Assembly (NCBI GenBank): GCA_905331475.1
Contig: CAJNYU010002706.1
Coordinates: 62,001-126,000 of the forward strand
Reading direction: 5' to 3'
Length of the DNA stretch: 64,000 bases
DNA from: Rotaria socialis
Taxonomy: Eukaryota > Rotifera > Eurotatoria > Philodinida > Philodinidae
The notes under the pieces were generated by a model. It was not told the DNA's origin. It did no database searches and worked only from the letters and a program-made list of their open reading frames with translations. The position numbers and the translations under genes are program-made. Positions 25,601 through 37,572 of this stretch are shown here, one piece after another; position 1 is the stretch's first letter, and every line of letters starts with the position of its first letter.

Positions 25601-26373
25601 ATGTCTAGAGTCACTAGAGTTCCTCCTTCAAATAAAATAATGTTATTACAACCAATGAGTCCGACAAAAATCAAAATTTCAAATAAACCAATCAGAAAAA
25701 ACTCAAATGGTCTACAAACACACATAAGTAGTTCGACATATGTTGCTCAACAACGTGCCAAAGCTCGAGATATTGTATTATGTTTACAACGTAAAAATAT
25801 AAAGCTTGTCGCTATTGATTTTGACAATACATTATTATCCATACATACATGTGGTTATTATCAAGGAACAGTTGATAATTTATTAGATTATATTCGATCA
25901 ACATTTTATTATTTTATTCAAGAAATTCTTGATTCACCATCATTTAATCAAACACTTCATGTATGTATTGTATCTTTTTCATCACAGGAACAATTGATAC
26001 GAAAACTAATCGAACAAGCATTCAAAACATCGTAAGTTTTTTTGTACAAGCAGTTGAAAATGAAACTTCTATTGTGTTTTGTTTTTACAGTAAATCTGAT
26101 CGAATTATAATACGATGTAATTCACCGGAATTTATATCGAATATAAATCAAAAAGATTTTCTTGGAAAAGAATATCATTTATCATCTGTTGTTACTGAAA
26201 TAGCAACCAAACGTAACAAAACAATAAAACAACATGAAATTTTATTATTAGATGATGATGTTAAAAATATTTTAATCGCAGAAAAATTTGGTCATAGAGT
26301 ACTTGAAATTCGCGATGAAATTAATTTAGATATTTTAAAAAATTTCGCTGATCATATTCTATCTGAATGTTAA
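25601..26373 (+). CDS. HAD-like phosphatase-fold protein
   Basis: Two exons, 25601-26031 and 26091-26373, give 237 aa. A basic, serine-rich N-terminus of about 60 residues precedes a HAD-type core. Motif I is VAIDFDNTLL (D73, D75, T77), motif II probably CIVSFSS (about 122-128), and motif IV ILLLDDD (198-200). Lysines around 170-190 could supply motif III. HAD enzymes mostly hydrolyse phosphate esters through an aspartyl-phosphate. D73 and D75 are the expected nucleophile and acid. The substrate cannot be told from sequence. The combination resembles uncharacterised HAD proteins of protists and rotifers. The gene follows SCFD2 by 435 bp on the same strand and has its own start context. Confidence 0.82.
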
Positions 26374-29300
26374 TATTTCATGTTTGTATAAATTTTTGTG
26401 CTTTTGTTTGTTTTTTTAATATTTTTGCTATAATTTTAAGTGTCAACCATTCAATTATTTTAAATGTAAAATTTCGTCAAATCAAGAACAGATATGTCGC
26501 TTTGTTTTTTACTTTGAAAAATGAGATAAAAAAATCATCATCTTTGAAAAGTTATTTCAGGAAAAGAAGGATCCGAAAAAAGCGAGTTATTTAAAATTTC
26601 AATACAAGAAAAACAATCTTTGAAAAGGATTTGTTGAATAATATGTACTATCATATTCCTAATGGATTCGACATATACAGGTACCATTTAAGATAGGTGC
26701 AATTAAATTTTATTCTAGATAAATATTTGTGTTTTGTTCGATTATGAAACTTTCGAAAGTGAACTCCATAGTTTCGTTGGAGGTTTAGACGTGTGTTTTA
26801 AAACAGGAAAAAAAACAAATCAAAAAATTATTTATCTCTTATATTTTGATAGAGATTAGAGAGAAAAAAGAATGCATCATAGAACTTCGAATATGAAATG
26901 TTGAGTATAAGTGCAAAACATGCAATAATCCAATATAAAGAACTGACGATTAAAAATTAAAAATAGATTAATATTTACTTAGAACTAGATATACAAAGTT
27001 ATAAAACAAAAGCAAAAAAACAGCAGGGACCGATGTCAATTCTTATGGACAACTAATCCTTATCAATAATGTATAGTAAATATCTACGCGAAATGCATTA
27101 TTATTCATTTTGCAACATAGGGTAATATATTGATGCAACTGTTTCACATGACTGCATCAATATTATTCTTGAAAATACAAGAAAAAAGTCAAAGAATTAC
27201 TGAGCACCAAGAAAAAGAACGGAAGAAAATATTTCCATGGCAATTATGAATAATTCTTTTTTGATCAGAAAAAAATGTAGACTAGGCAATAACTGTTCTA
27301 TTGTGAGAAATATTGCACTCGAAAATACTTATATCTCTATTGTTGAGCGATAATAATGTCACTATCAGCAAGTAATAAACTGATTTTACATATTGGTACT
27401 CTTACATTATACATTCAAGCGTAGTTTCATTCTGATTAATCATATTAAACTATTCGTTCTTTTAATCTCAAATATCGTAATTTATCTATATTTATTGTCA
27501 TACTTGTTTCTAATTGACAGAATGTTTGACAGATAAATCATGTAAAAAAGCAGAAAATAATATCACGAGTTCCATAGAGAAACAAAGAAAGATTTTTTTC
27601 TATTAGGATTTATTGATTCATCGTTTTAAAAGACACCGAATGATACCAATAAAATTTCTTAAGTGGAAGAGATAATATTTTCGATAACGAAATAATGATT
27701 CACAAACTTTACGAGTCAGTTAAGAATAAATGATACAAGACCGATCAAAATAGAATGAAAACCAATTTTATATTTTGAAATCAATCTCTTCAACAGTGTA
27801 GATCTTTTATAAGAATCAATTTTGAACATGATGCCGATAGATTCATGTGCTATTGAGCTTAAAATTCGATAAGCATTAGTGAAAGAATTATTGTTACTAA
27901 AACAGTAGATGATTATTCGGAGAATGATCCTAATCATAAACATTTTGCAAAGAAATGTATTCAATTCTCAAGCACCGTCAACCAACTTCATAGAATACGG
28001 AATCAGAGGTGAACGTGAGACTAATGAAAAGCCTACAAAGACTTGTATCGACGATTCTGACTTATAAAAGATGAATGGTAAAGCTACGAAGATTCTCATA
28101 TCCTCGGGAAAAGTCGGCAAACTAGATTTTTAGTTTTAGTATTCTCGAACTCATTAAGCCAGTGTATTTCTATATAAGATTGCAAGTCATACCAGCATAT
28201 TAGAATTTTTTTGAAAATGACTTACTCTCTTTAAAACAAACATGATCGGTAGTTGTTCAGATAGGAGCATAAATCGATTTAAATTTTAGATGATTTCAAA
28301 AGACTTCTACATATAGTTTTCAAAGCAAGTGGAAAGGCATTCAATCATTGGGTATGTACTCTTGATCATCTTCAAAGCTTTTTTCTTTCTATTAAAGTGA
28401 CAATTTTTTTAGTGACTTCTGTTAATTGTTTGATAGAAAAAATAATCAAAATATTAGATCCGACAAGAAACTAAGGTTTTTCTTATAAAAAATTGAAATT
28501 TATTACATTAATGCCTCTTCTGTAGACTTTTGACACGTTGGTAATGCTAAATCGATTGTTGAAAACCAAATTATCCCAATTCACATGAATTACAATATAA
28601 ATATACAAAAAGAGCATTCATAGATTTAGCTTCTAGCTTTTGATTAAATTATTTTACTCAATTGGCATATCGCGAATAAGAACAAGAAATGATTCAATTG
28701 TGTCTTGATCAGTATGTCAGTCGTAAATCACGTTCATTATCAACAAGTAGTTTTTGAATAAGTAATCGCAGGAGAGCTATTGCTAAAAAAGAAACTATAA
28801 CTGAAAATCTTCGGCAATAAAATTACCTTATTCATCAAATGAATTATGGAAAGATTAATTTTTGAAGTGAAATTTTTCTCGTTGACGAAGAATAGATTGA
28901 ATCAGTTCAATCTCTTATTTTATAAACCTAATATAATTGCTTAAAAACTGTATCAATTTGATGAAGTAATCACAATAGCTGTAATGGAAACTGCTGATGA
29001 TTTCATCAAAATTCCTCAGAAAATGCATAATAGTTTGTTTATATTCTGAGAAACATATCATAAATCAATAAAGTATGCAATTTTGTTTTTGCTCGAGTCT
29101 AAAAATTCTTTCAACATGTGACATTATGTACGAATCGTCAATCATAAATATATAAGTAAGAAAAAAAATGCTATAATTTGATTTTATACTAATTTTACTT
29201 TTTACTAAATTGAAAATAAAATAAAATAGCTCGATGATCATTTTCAATAGTTATAAAATATAAAAGTAGCAGTATATAATCGATTATATGATAATTCTAT

Positions 29301-30294
29301 ATAATGACCTGTGTCAATAAAAACAAATAGAGAGGTTTTAACCGTAAATTATTATGAAATTGTGTATATATATACAGTGTATATCGAATTCGCCATAAAA
29401 CTGAATGGAGCTGATTAGAAAGATAAGTAATTGAATTCTCAATCATGCAAATTCATTTTTGCATGAATCATACTCGAAATATCAATTATCATGTGATAGA
29501 CCATCCATATTTTCAGGTTATATGAATCATCATTTAAAATATGACATTGATCTATCTTGTTTCTTTTTCCAGATGAATGAATACGAAAATTTTGTAAACA
29601 GATTTGCTGATTTTGTAGCGTATTAAAGTCGATATTGTAAATACTTTCCTGTTGCAAGTACTCATTGAAAAATGTCGCGATTCGTTTCTTTTCATTTGTT
29701 ATTTAACCGTTGTAGTGGGACAAATGCTGACTTTTTTTTCGTACTACACTTAAAACGATGACTCAAGTTTTAAGAGGAAAGAAAATATTCATACTTTTCA
29801 ATGTACATATATACGAAGTGTTCGCTTACGTTTCATACAACCTAATCGGGCGCACTTACCGATTCATTCGTTCACTCTTTTTTTGTTTGTTTGATAGAAT
29901 ATTTAATTATTATTACTATCATTTGTCTGTGTGTATCTCGTATCTCGCCCATTCAATTTTGTTTTATTTGCTAGATGTTTAAGTTTTGAATTGTTCCTTC
30001 CTATTGAAATAAGCGCCATCTAGATTGTTCTCTTGTTCTATTGGAAATCATACCCGAGAAAACAAATAAATAAACAACTAAAATAACAGTTGACTCAATC
30101 TCATATCACTACGAAAGTAGTGATCATTCATTCGTTCGTTCGTCTACTTCGATACGATTATGAAAAATGAGTTGACTCATCTACTAGGTGCATAAATAAT
30201 ACTTAAACCTTGCTGTACAAAATATACAAACGTCATTTATCGTTGATATACGCGTAGATAATGTTGTTTTTTTAAATTTTTTTCAGAACTAGCC
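26374..30294. other. gene-free stretch
   Basis: About 3.9 kb, A+T-rich. No exon, tandem repeat or element end was recognised on either strand. The right end should hold the dynamin promoter. A T-rich acceptor (TTTTTTTCAG, ending 30286) lies 8 nt before the dynamin ATG, pointing to a 5' UTR intron or trans-splicing. Confidence 0.4.
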
Positions 30295-33200
30295 ATGGCA
30301 AATAACGCAGGAAATCCAAGTAAAGATTTAAAATAGTTTGAATCAAAAAAAAAAAATTTATTTTTCCTAAGATATGGAGTTATTAATTCCTATGATCAAT
30401 CAACTACAACATATATTTACATCAGTTAATGCCAAATTGACATTAACACTGCCACAAATAGCCGTTGTTGGTGCTCAATCTGCTGGTAAAAGTTCTGTAC
30501 TTGAAAATATTGTCGGACGGTATTTTTTTAAAACTTTTTGAAAACATTTTCAATGATACTTATGTTTTCCCCTATTTTATTTCATAGAGATTTTCTGCCT
30601 CGTGGTGGCAATATGGTTACAAAACGACCACTCGTACTGCAACTGATAACATCACAAGGCCAAGGTAATGCGGAAAAAATAGAGCATTGCAAATTTAAAT
30701 CTTCTGTTTCATTTTAATTAGAATATGCTGTATTTGGCCATAAACCACAACAAAGATTTATAAATTATGCTGACGTTCGAGCTGAAATCGAAAATGATAC
30801 TAAAGCTGTTGTACGAGATAACATGGGAGTATCGAGTTTACCTATTAATTTAACGATTTTTTCACCACACGGTAATAATAATATATCTATTTATATATAT
30901 TTAGTCTATGCGTTTTTCTTCTTCAACACATGAAACGTATATTATTGAGTAAAAGAAACTTTAGTAAGCTATCAATGATAAAATTCTTCAGATGTATTGT
31001 ACGTGAGATATTCTATAGAATTTGTTATACATGAATACTATGAGTGAAATGGTCTCAAGTAAATATTTTTAATAGGTCGTCAGCCTTATACTGTTAACAA
31101 TGTATTTATTTCTATTTTATTTTACTTGATATTTAAAATAAACTTAGATTCTAGCTAAACGATAACAAAATTGATAATTAATTCAAAGTTGAATTTTCTG
31201 ATTTGAGTTTTAGCACGAAATATTCAGATTCAACTCAATAGTAATACTAATAACAACATCTTAAATCTACAAGTTTAAAGCATGATTTAATATCCAAAAA
31301 AACACTTTGATAGATTTTACTTTCCTATTTTTTCCAGAGGGTAAATTAAAAACAGAAAAAACTTTCATTGAAAAAGAATTTTCTATTCATTCTATACCTA
31401 TTAGTCTTCAAAATTGCATTGATGTTAACTGTAATATTATCATCAGAACATATAATTTATAATTGAAATGTATTTTTTAGTTGTAAATCTCACTCTGGTT
31501 GATTTACCAGGCATGGTGAAAGTTGCAGCTCAAGGACAACCTGCTGATATTGTGAAAAAAATCGATGATATTATTCTTGAATATATAAGCAATGAAAATT
31601 GTCTTATTCTAGCTGTTACACCAGCTAATATTGATCTTGTTACTTCCGATGCCTTAGTTATGGCTCGTAGTCGAGATCCAATGGGTAAACGTACTATTGG
31701 TGTGTTAACTAAACTTGATATGATGGGCAAAGGATATAATGCTCGTGAAGTACTTTTGAATAAAGTTGTTGTTCTTGAACGAGGTAAATGAAAAAAAAAT
31801 GGAGAGATAAATTAATCATGACGATCAACATAGGTTTTATTGGTGTTGTGCTTCGTGGTCAACGAGTCGATGACTTTGGGCGAACATCAAAAGAACTTGA
31901 CATTCCAGGAGCACTAGAAAATGAACGTCAATTTTTTCAAAATGATCCAGCATATCGGTAAAGAATATTTTCATGTCTTTTATTTTAGTTAAATCTTTGT
32001 TTTTACTTTAGTGATATTGCTGATCGATTGGGTGTACCATATCTACAGCGTTCACTTAGTCTTCAGTTGACTGACCATATTCTTAAATGTTTACCTGAGC
32101 TACAACGAGAATTACAATCCCGATATCGTGATTTATCAAAAGAAGTTGCTGAATATCAAGCATCAGCTATGTTTGAGACTTCATCAACTTTTGATACAAA
32201 AGCACTTGTCGGGTAATCGAGAGATATCCAGTAAAAAGAAGAAATTTATTTTGTATTTTGTATTTATTTTAGATTAGCACATGAACTACATGAAAATTTT
32301 GATACAGCACTACAAGGTACACATTTAAAAGAATCTGACTTAAAAACATTAACTGGTGGTGCACGTATTGCGAACATATTTCGTGAACGCTTTCCATTTG
32401 AATTAGTTAAAGTAAGAGAAAAAAAGAAAAATTTTTGTAGGCAAAAAACTGGCGACGTAACAGTGACACTGTATCGGTTTTTTGTTAAGTATTGTACTGA
32501 TCGAAACCTGTACGTATGGACTAACGATGAGGATAATTTAAACATGATAAGATGATTGTAGTCTTAGACTATTTGTCTTTGCGCGAATCGATGAAGTCTT
32601 TTAAGAAACGAGTTAAATTTCATTAGGAGAGATAGAGCCAGCATTGCCCACCAAAGCATCAAAGCAGTTTCATCTTTGAACGAGGTATGTTCAAATTTCC
32701 GAAAAAGGAAATTACAGAAATTTCCGAAGCTTCCATCAACTCGATTACTATATAGCAAAGCAAATGAAAATTTTTTGAAAATATTTGAAAGTTTAGAAAT
32801 TTCGGAATCTTCTGTAATTTCGGAAATTTCGCTTTGTACAGAATTTTGGAAATTTCAGAAATTTCGGAAATTGTATAATTTTGGGAAGTACCAAACAATT
32901 TAGAACACAAGTACTTGAAATTTCCAAAACTTCCAAAATTTCCTTTTTTGGAAGTCTGAACACTGCTGCTTTGAACTCATAGTTTTTAGAGACTAGATGA
33001 AAGTTGTTTTACAAATTTTGATAGATGCTTTTCTCGCGTTCAATGAACGATTACTTCTCATAGTTTAGTTCTGTTTCAATCAAATTTAACTATTTTCTTG
33101 AAATAGACTTTTGTTTACTGGAAAATTTCTAATGAATGTACACTCACCTTTATTCTATACGTGCAAGTCTGAACTAATGCGCCGATTGATAGTGGCATGA

Positions 33201-36200
33201 ATGATTACTGTCACAGTTTAAAGCTTACATGGAACTAAAATCAAAATCATATGTATTTTTTTCCTAATAGACTGAATTACAAGATAAAGATATGCGTAAT
33301 CAAACAATAGTTGCAATAAAAAATATTCGTGGTTTTCGGTTTGTGAACTGTTTCTCAGTTGTTCGACTAGATTTAATATTTTTCTAAATTATTTAGAGCG
33401 GGTTTATTCACTCCCGATGAAGCATTTGAATATATTGTACAAATGCAAATATCTAAGTTTGAAGATCCGGTTATGAAATGTGTTGATATGGTTGTATCAG
33501 AATTACTTTCTATTATTCATGAAGCAACTAATAAAGTATGTTTAATCTGTTTAATATTTTGTTCATTTTCAAGATTAATTTATTTCCTTTCTCGTATTAA
33601 AGATGAAACGTTATCCACTGTTAAAACAAGCTACAGAAGAATTATTAACGCAATACCTTCGCGAGCGAGAATATGCAACTAAACAAGCTTGTTCAGCATA
33701 TGTTCAAACTCAATTGTCATATATTAATACCAATAATGAAGATTTTATTGGATTTGCAGGGTAAACTTTTACCTTTATTCGTTCTATTGTGATGACAGTT
33801 GTATATGATTCGCATTTTCTCCCGGTTAACTTGCAGATAATTAAGCTCCAGTGATTAAATAGGATTCCTCATCACAACGATTTAGTTACATCGAATTATT
33901 ATTATTATTAGCTGAATTGTCAAGATCTTTCATATCTTCTACTAATCTATTTATATACCGATAGTGCGATAGGTAGCTAATATAATATTACGAAATGAAT
34001 TATTCTTAGTTACTACAGGCATCTATTGACGATTAAGTACAAGTTTTGTTCACATGAAGTCCTGCACAAAACCAATTCAGTTTTGAATAGCTTCAATATA
34101 TTTTATGTCTTATTTAAATCAGTGTTGAAGTCACAACATAATAGCAAAAGTTTTTCTTTCCCTCCGTAATATTCATCCGTGAATTGGAAAGAGAAAACAT
34201 CTTTGTACTCATTTCGAGGAATAATAAAATCAAATACTGTTCAGGACAGTGATATATATATATATATAAATGCTGATACGATACTTACAAAAGAGATCTA
34301 GATTGGCCAAAACATATCTATTGGCTAGAAATATTAATACTCATAAAGAATTCACAATATTTCCTACTTTGAAAATAAATTCTCATTTCAAAAGACGTGA
34401 GTGTTGACGAATTCTATTACTACTGTTTTGTTTTGTTTTGTTTTGTTTTTAGAGCAGAGAAATCAGTTAGTGCTGGCGAAGCTAAACGAACTGTTACCAA
34501 TCAGGTAGGATATGTTTGCTTTTTAAAAATATTATTTCACTTTGCACTGTTAACCTCTCGATTGACATGAACATCAAAATATAAATCTATTCTTATAGGG
34601 TCAAGTATGTTATTGACCTAGAGAATTCTTTTGAGTAGAGATTCTCTTGTACAATCGTTGTCTTGTATTTTATTTTAAATTTTTTTTAGCATCGCTATTA
34701 TTGCTTATATTTTATTCGTAATAAATCATTTTTTATTCGTGTAAACTTTTTGAATTTTAGGTTATCCGTAAAGGATTCCTTCGTGTTCATACGGGTGTTA
34801 AATTATTTCAAGCAAAAGATTATTTTTTTGTCCTATCAACAGATAATCTTTCTTGGTTTACAGATTCTGATGTATGAATTCGAATAATTATTTGTCAAAT
34901 TTGAAATTTTTGTTTGAATTCTTATAGGAAAAAGACAAAAAATATATGTTACCTTTAGAAAATCTTAAAATTCGTGATGTTGAAGGTGGTTTTATGGCTA
35001 AGCGACCACAATTCGCAATATTTAATATTGATTCAAAGTAATTAGTTTTGTTTTTATTTCATGATGTTTCGTAAAAATCAAAGATTTTTATTTTAGAAAT
35101 GTTTTTAAAGAACATAAAACTCTCGAATTATCAGTTGATAACACTGATGAACTCGATACATGGAAAGCTTCATTTTTACGTGCTGGTGTATATCCAGAAC
35201 GTGAACAACCATCAGAAGATACACAAGTAACTAAATAAATGATAGCAATTATTTTAGGATTTCTCAATAATTTATTTAATCTTGATAGGCAACTGCTGAA
35301 GTTGGTCCTGTTGATCCACATATGGAACGACAAGTCGAAACAATAAATAAATTAGTAACATCATATATGCAAATTGTTGCCAAAATGACACGCGATTACA
35401 TTCCAAAAACAATTATGTATCATATTGTTCAAAATGTTAGTAAAATATCTTTTTTCTTTTTCGAATTTTTATCGTATGTATGTTTGCTTTATTTTAGTTA
35501 CAAAAATTTGTGGCTAAAGAATTATTAGCACATCTTTATGCTGTCCCCGATCCAGTAGGAATCATATTTTCAATGAATGCTCGATATCGATTTTATTATG
35601 TTTAGAAAGCACTATTACAAGAATCCGAAGAAGAAAAACAACGGCGCCAATCAAAACTTGCTGAATTCGAAGCAATCAAGAATGTATGTTTTTGATAAAA
35701 AAGCGACTCTAGAGCTTACATTTGTTTGTCGAATAATCACAAATGAAGTTTCTAGCAATCTATTCTAACGATGAATATGGAGACAAACACTAAAGTTTGT
35801 TGGGCTGATAATGGAACTCTTTGTGGTCATAAATCTAGTTGATTATAATTTCTGTATGCCAAACTTGAATTTGATTTCGGTCTATTTAATGGACAATCTG
35901 GATTCCCAAAAAAACCATTAGCTGAAAGAATTGCTTTATCAGTTGTCGAGAGACTAACTATGAGTTTGAAACATGTTAGATCAATATTTTCGTAAACAAT
36001 AAAGTCAGTTGGTGCTTTAGATAATTTACATCGATCGTAGTCTGTTATTACCAAAGAATAAGATAGTATTTAGATAAAAAGTATTATGATTCAATCGAGT
36101 GTTAAATTCAATCTAGTCTGTTCTGGTTAAGCAAAAACAAATTGTTGCATCTTTTAAAAAGGTTTATTTTCTTATACTATATTTTTAGGCTTTGAATATA

Positions 36201-37572
36201 ATCGAAAATTTCCAAATCAATGCACGAAAAGTAGTTGGATCAGCTATGCCTGCATCGGTATTGTCAACTGGATTCTCAACTAATTCGAGTCATTTTGGAG
36301 GCTTTCCATCATCGTCGGGCTATTCAAGTAGTCCACTTGATCCTCCTTATTATCAATCATCATCGGGATTGTATGTAGTTGAACATCTTGTTTTATTGTT
36401 TAATTAGCCCCTTTTATTTTATAGTAACCGTCCACCCAGTCCGAATCCTCAGCGGAAACAGCAGGCGCCTATGCCATCTGTGAATTCATTTTCAACACGT
36501 GAACCTCCACCACCACCACCACCTCCACTTCGTCCAAGTCCGATACCTATTGGATTTGGTGCAAATACATCAAATCTACCAGCACCCATTATGCCACAGT
36601 AAGTAATTCACAGTTGTAATTTTGTTCTCACATTAATGTATGCTTATGTAAATGAATTGTACCTTTCTTTATCTGAATCCCCTATATCAGGCCTACCTCA
36701 AATCATAAACCTACGCCAATTTCATCATCAAATAATAATAATATATTCTCGGAATTAAATTCAAAATTGGCCAGACAAGTAGCGTGAGTGTCAATCGCCT
36801 CTAGACTATAATATGGATCAAGGATAGCTATAATTTTACATATGCGCTTGAAATCTAACAGCATTTTAATTTTTGCTCATATCATTCTATTGTTTGATGT
36901 TGTGTGCGAATGTGTGTACTCTTGTATAGGCGCGCTCAGAGTTCAACATTACCGTCATCAGCATCAGCATCGCAATTATCATCTAATATGTTGCACGGAT
37001 TAGATCCGTTTGCTACACCTGTAACTACATCTCAGTATCAGAATGGCACTTCAACTCCTCCAATACCAGCGTAAGTTTCAAATATAATTTAAAAAAAAAT
37101 TTAAAACCAATTCAACAAGAATCTATCCACGATTAATATGGATCGCACGATTGGTTTTCTTCATTACTTTTTCTTTAGTAGCATGGTTGAGTTTACTAAC
37201 AGCATGTGCACATTTTATGCTTATACTAACATCGCACTAGATTACGAATGCTATTCTTATTTTTGCAGACCAGCTATGAATCTACAAGGCAGAGCAAGTC
37301 CACAGCCTGGGGGTTTGCCACCACCTATCTCGCCGATGTAAGCTTTGTTTTAGATGAAATAACGAATAAACGTCGTTATTGCTTGATGTATCTGTCGTAC
37401 AGTTTTAATCTCTGAAATGTGTTGTATTAATATTCAACATTAGTGTTACTATTTTATTGTACAGGAACAAATAAATAAATTATCTTATTTTTTTGTATTT
37501 ATTTTCAGTCGTCCAACACCATCCATTCCACCACGACCGTTCGAACGGCCGCCAGTTCCCCAACGAAATTAG
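30295..37572 (+). CDS. DNM: classical dynamin GTPase
   Basis: Twenty-four coding exons join in frame into 979 aa: 30295-30319, 30372-30519, 30588-30664, 30722-30871, 31481-31783, 31834-31957, 32012-32212, 32273-32411, 33271-33338, 33397-33535, 33603-33760, 34453-34504, 34761-34871, 34928-35037, 35097-35226, 35289-35435, 35498-35554, 35606-35683, 36189-36370, 36425-36598, 36691-36783, 36930-37070, 37269-37337 and 37509-37572. The GTPase domain shows GAQSAGKSS (42-50), the TKRPLVLQL switch, DLPG (141-144) and TKLD (210-213). Middle/stalk segments follow. A PH domain runs from [12 protein letters not shown] (about 529) to [14 protein letters not shown]. The GED has [18 protein letters not shown] and [11 protein letters not shown]. 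The proline-rich tail (from about 760) includes [13 protein letters not shown]. Dynamin assembles on vesicle necks and cuts them during endocytosis. The PH domain and tail mark it as a classical dynamin, not a mitochondrial or Vps1 type. The tail is longer than in mammals. Intron 8 hosts a 275-bp inverted-repeat element. Confidence 0.95.
32688..32962. mobile_element. inverted-repeat element in dynamin intron 8
   Basis: The ends are TGTTCAAATTTCCGAAAAAG (32688 onward) and its imperfect reverse complement finishing in TCTGAACA (32962), about 26 bp with a few mismatches. The interior is packed with GAAATTTCC / GGAAATTTC in both orientations. CAAAGCAG occurs just outside both ends in inverted order. 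It has no coding capacity. It looks like a fold-back element or MITE. It lies within a spliced intron, so it should be neutral for the protein. Confidence 0.6.
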
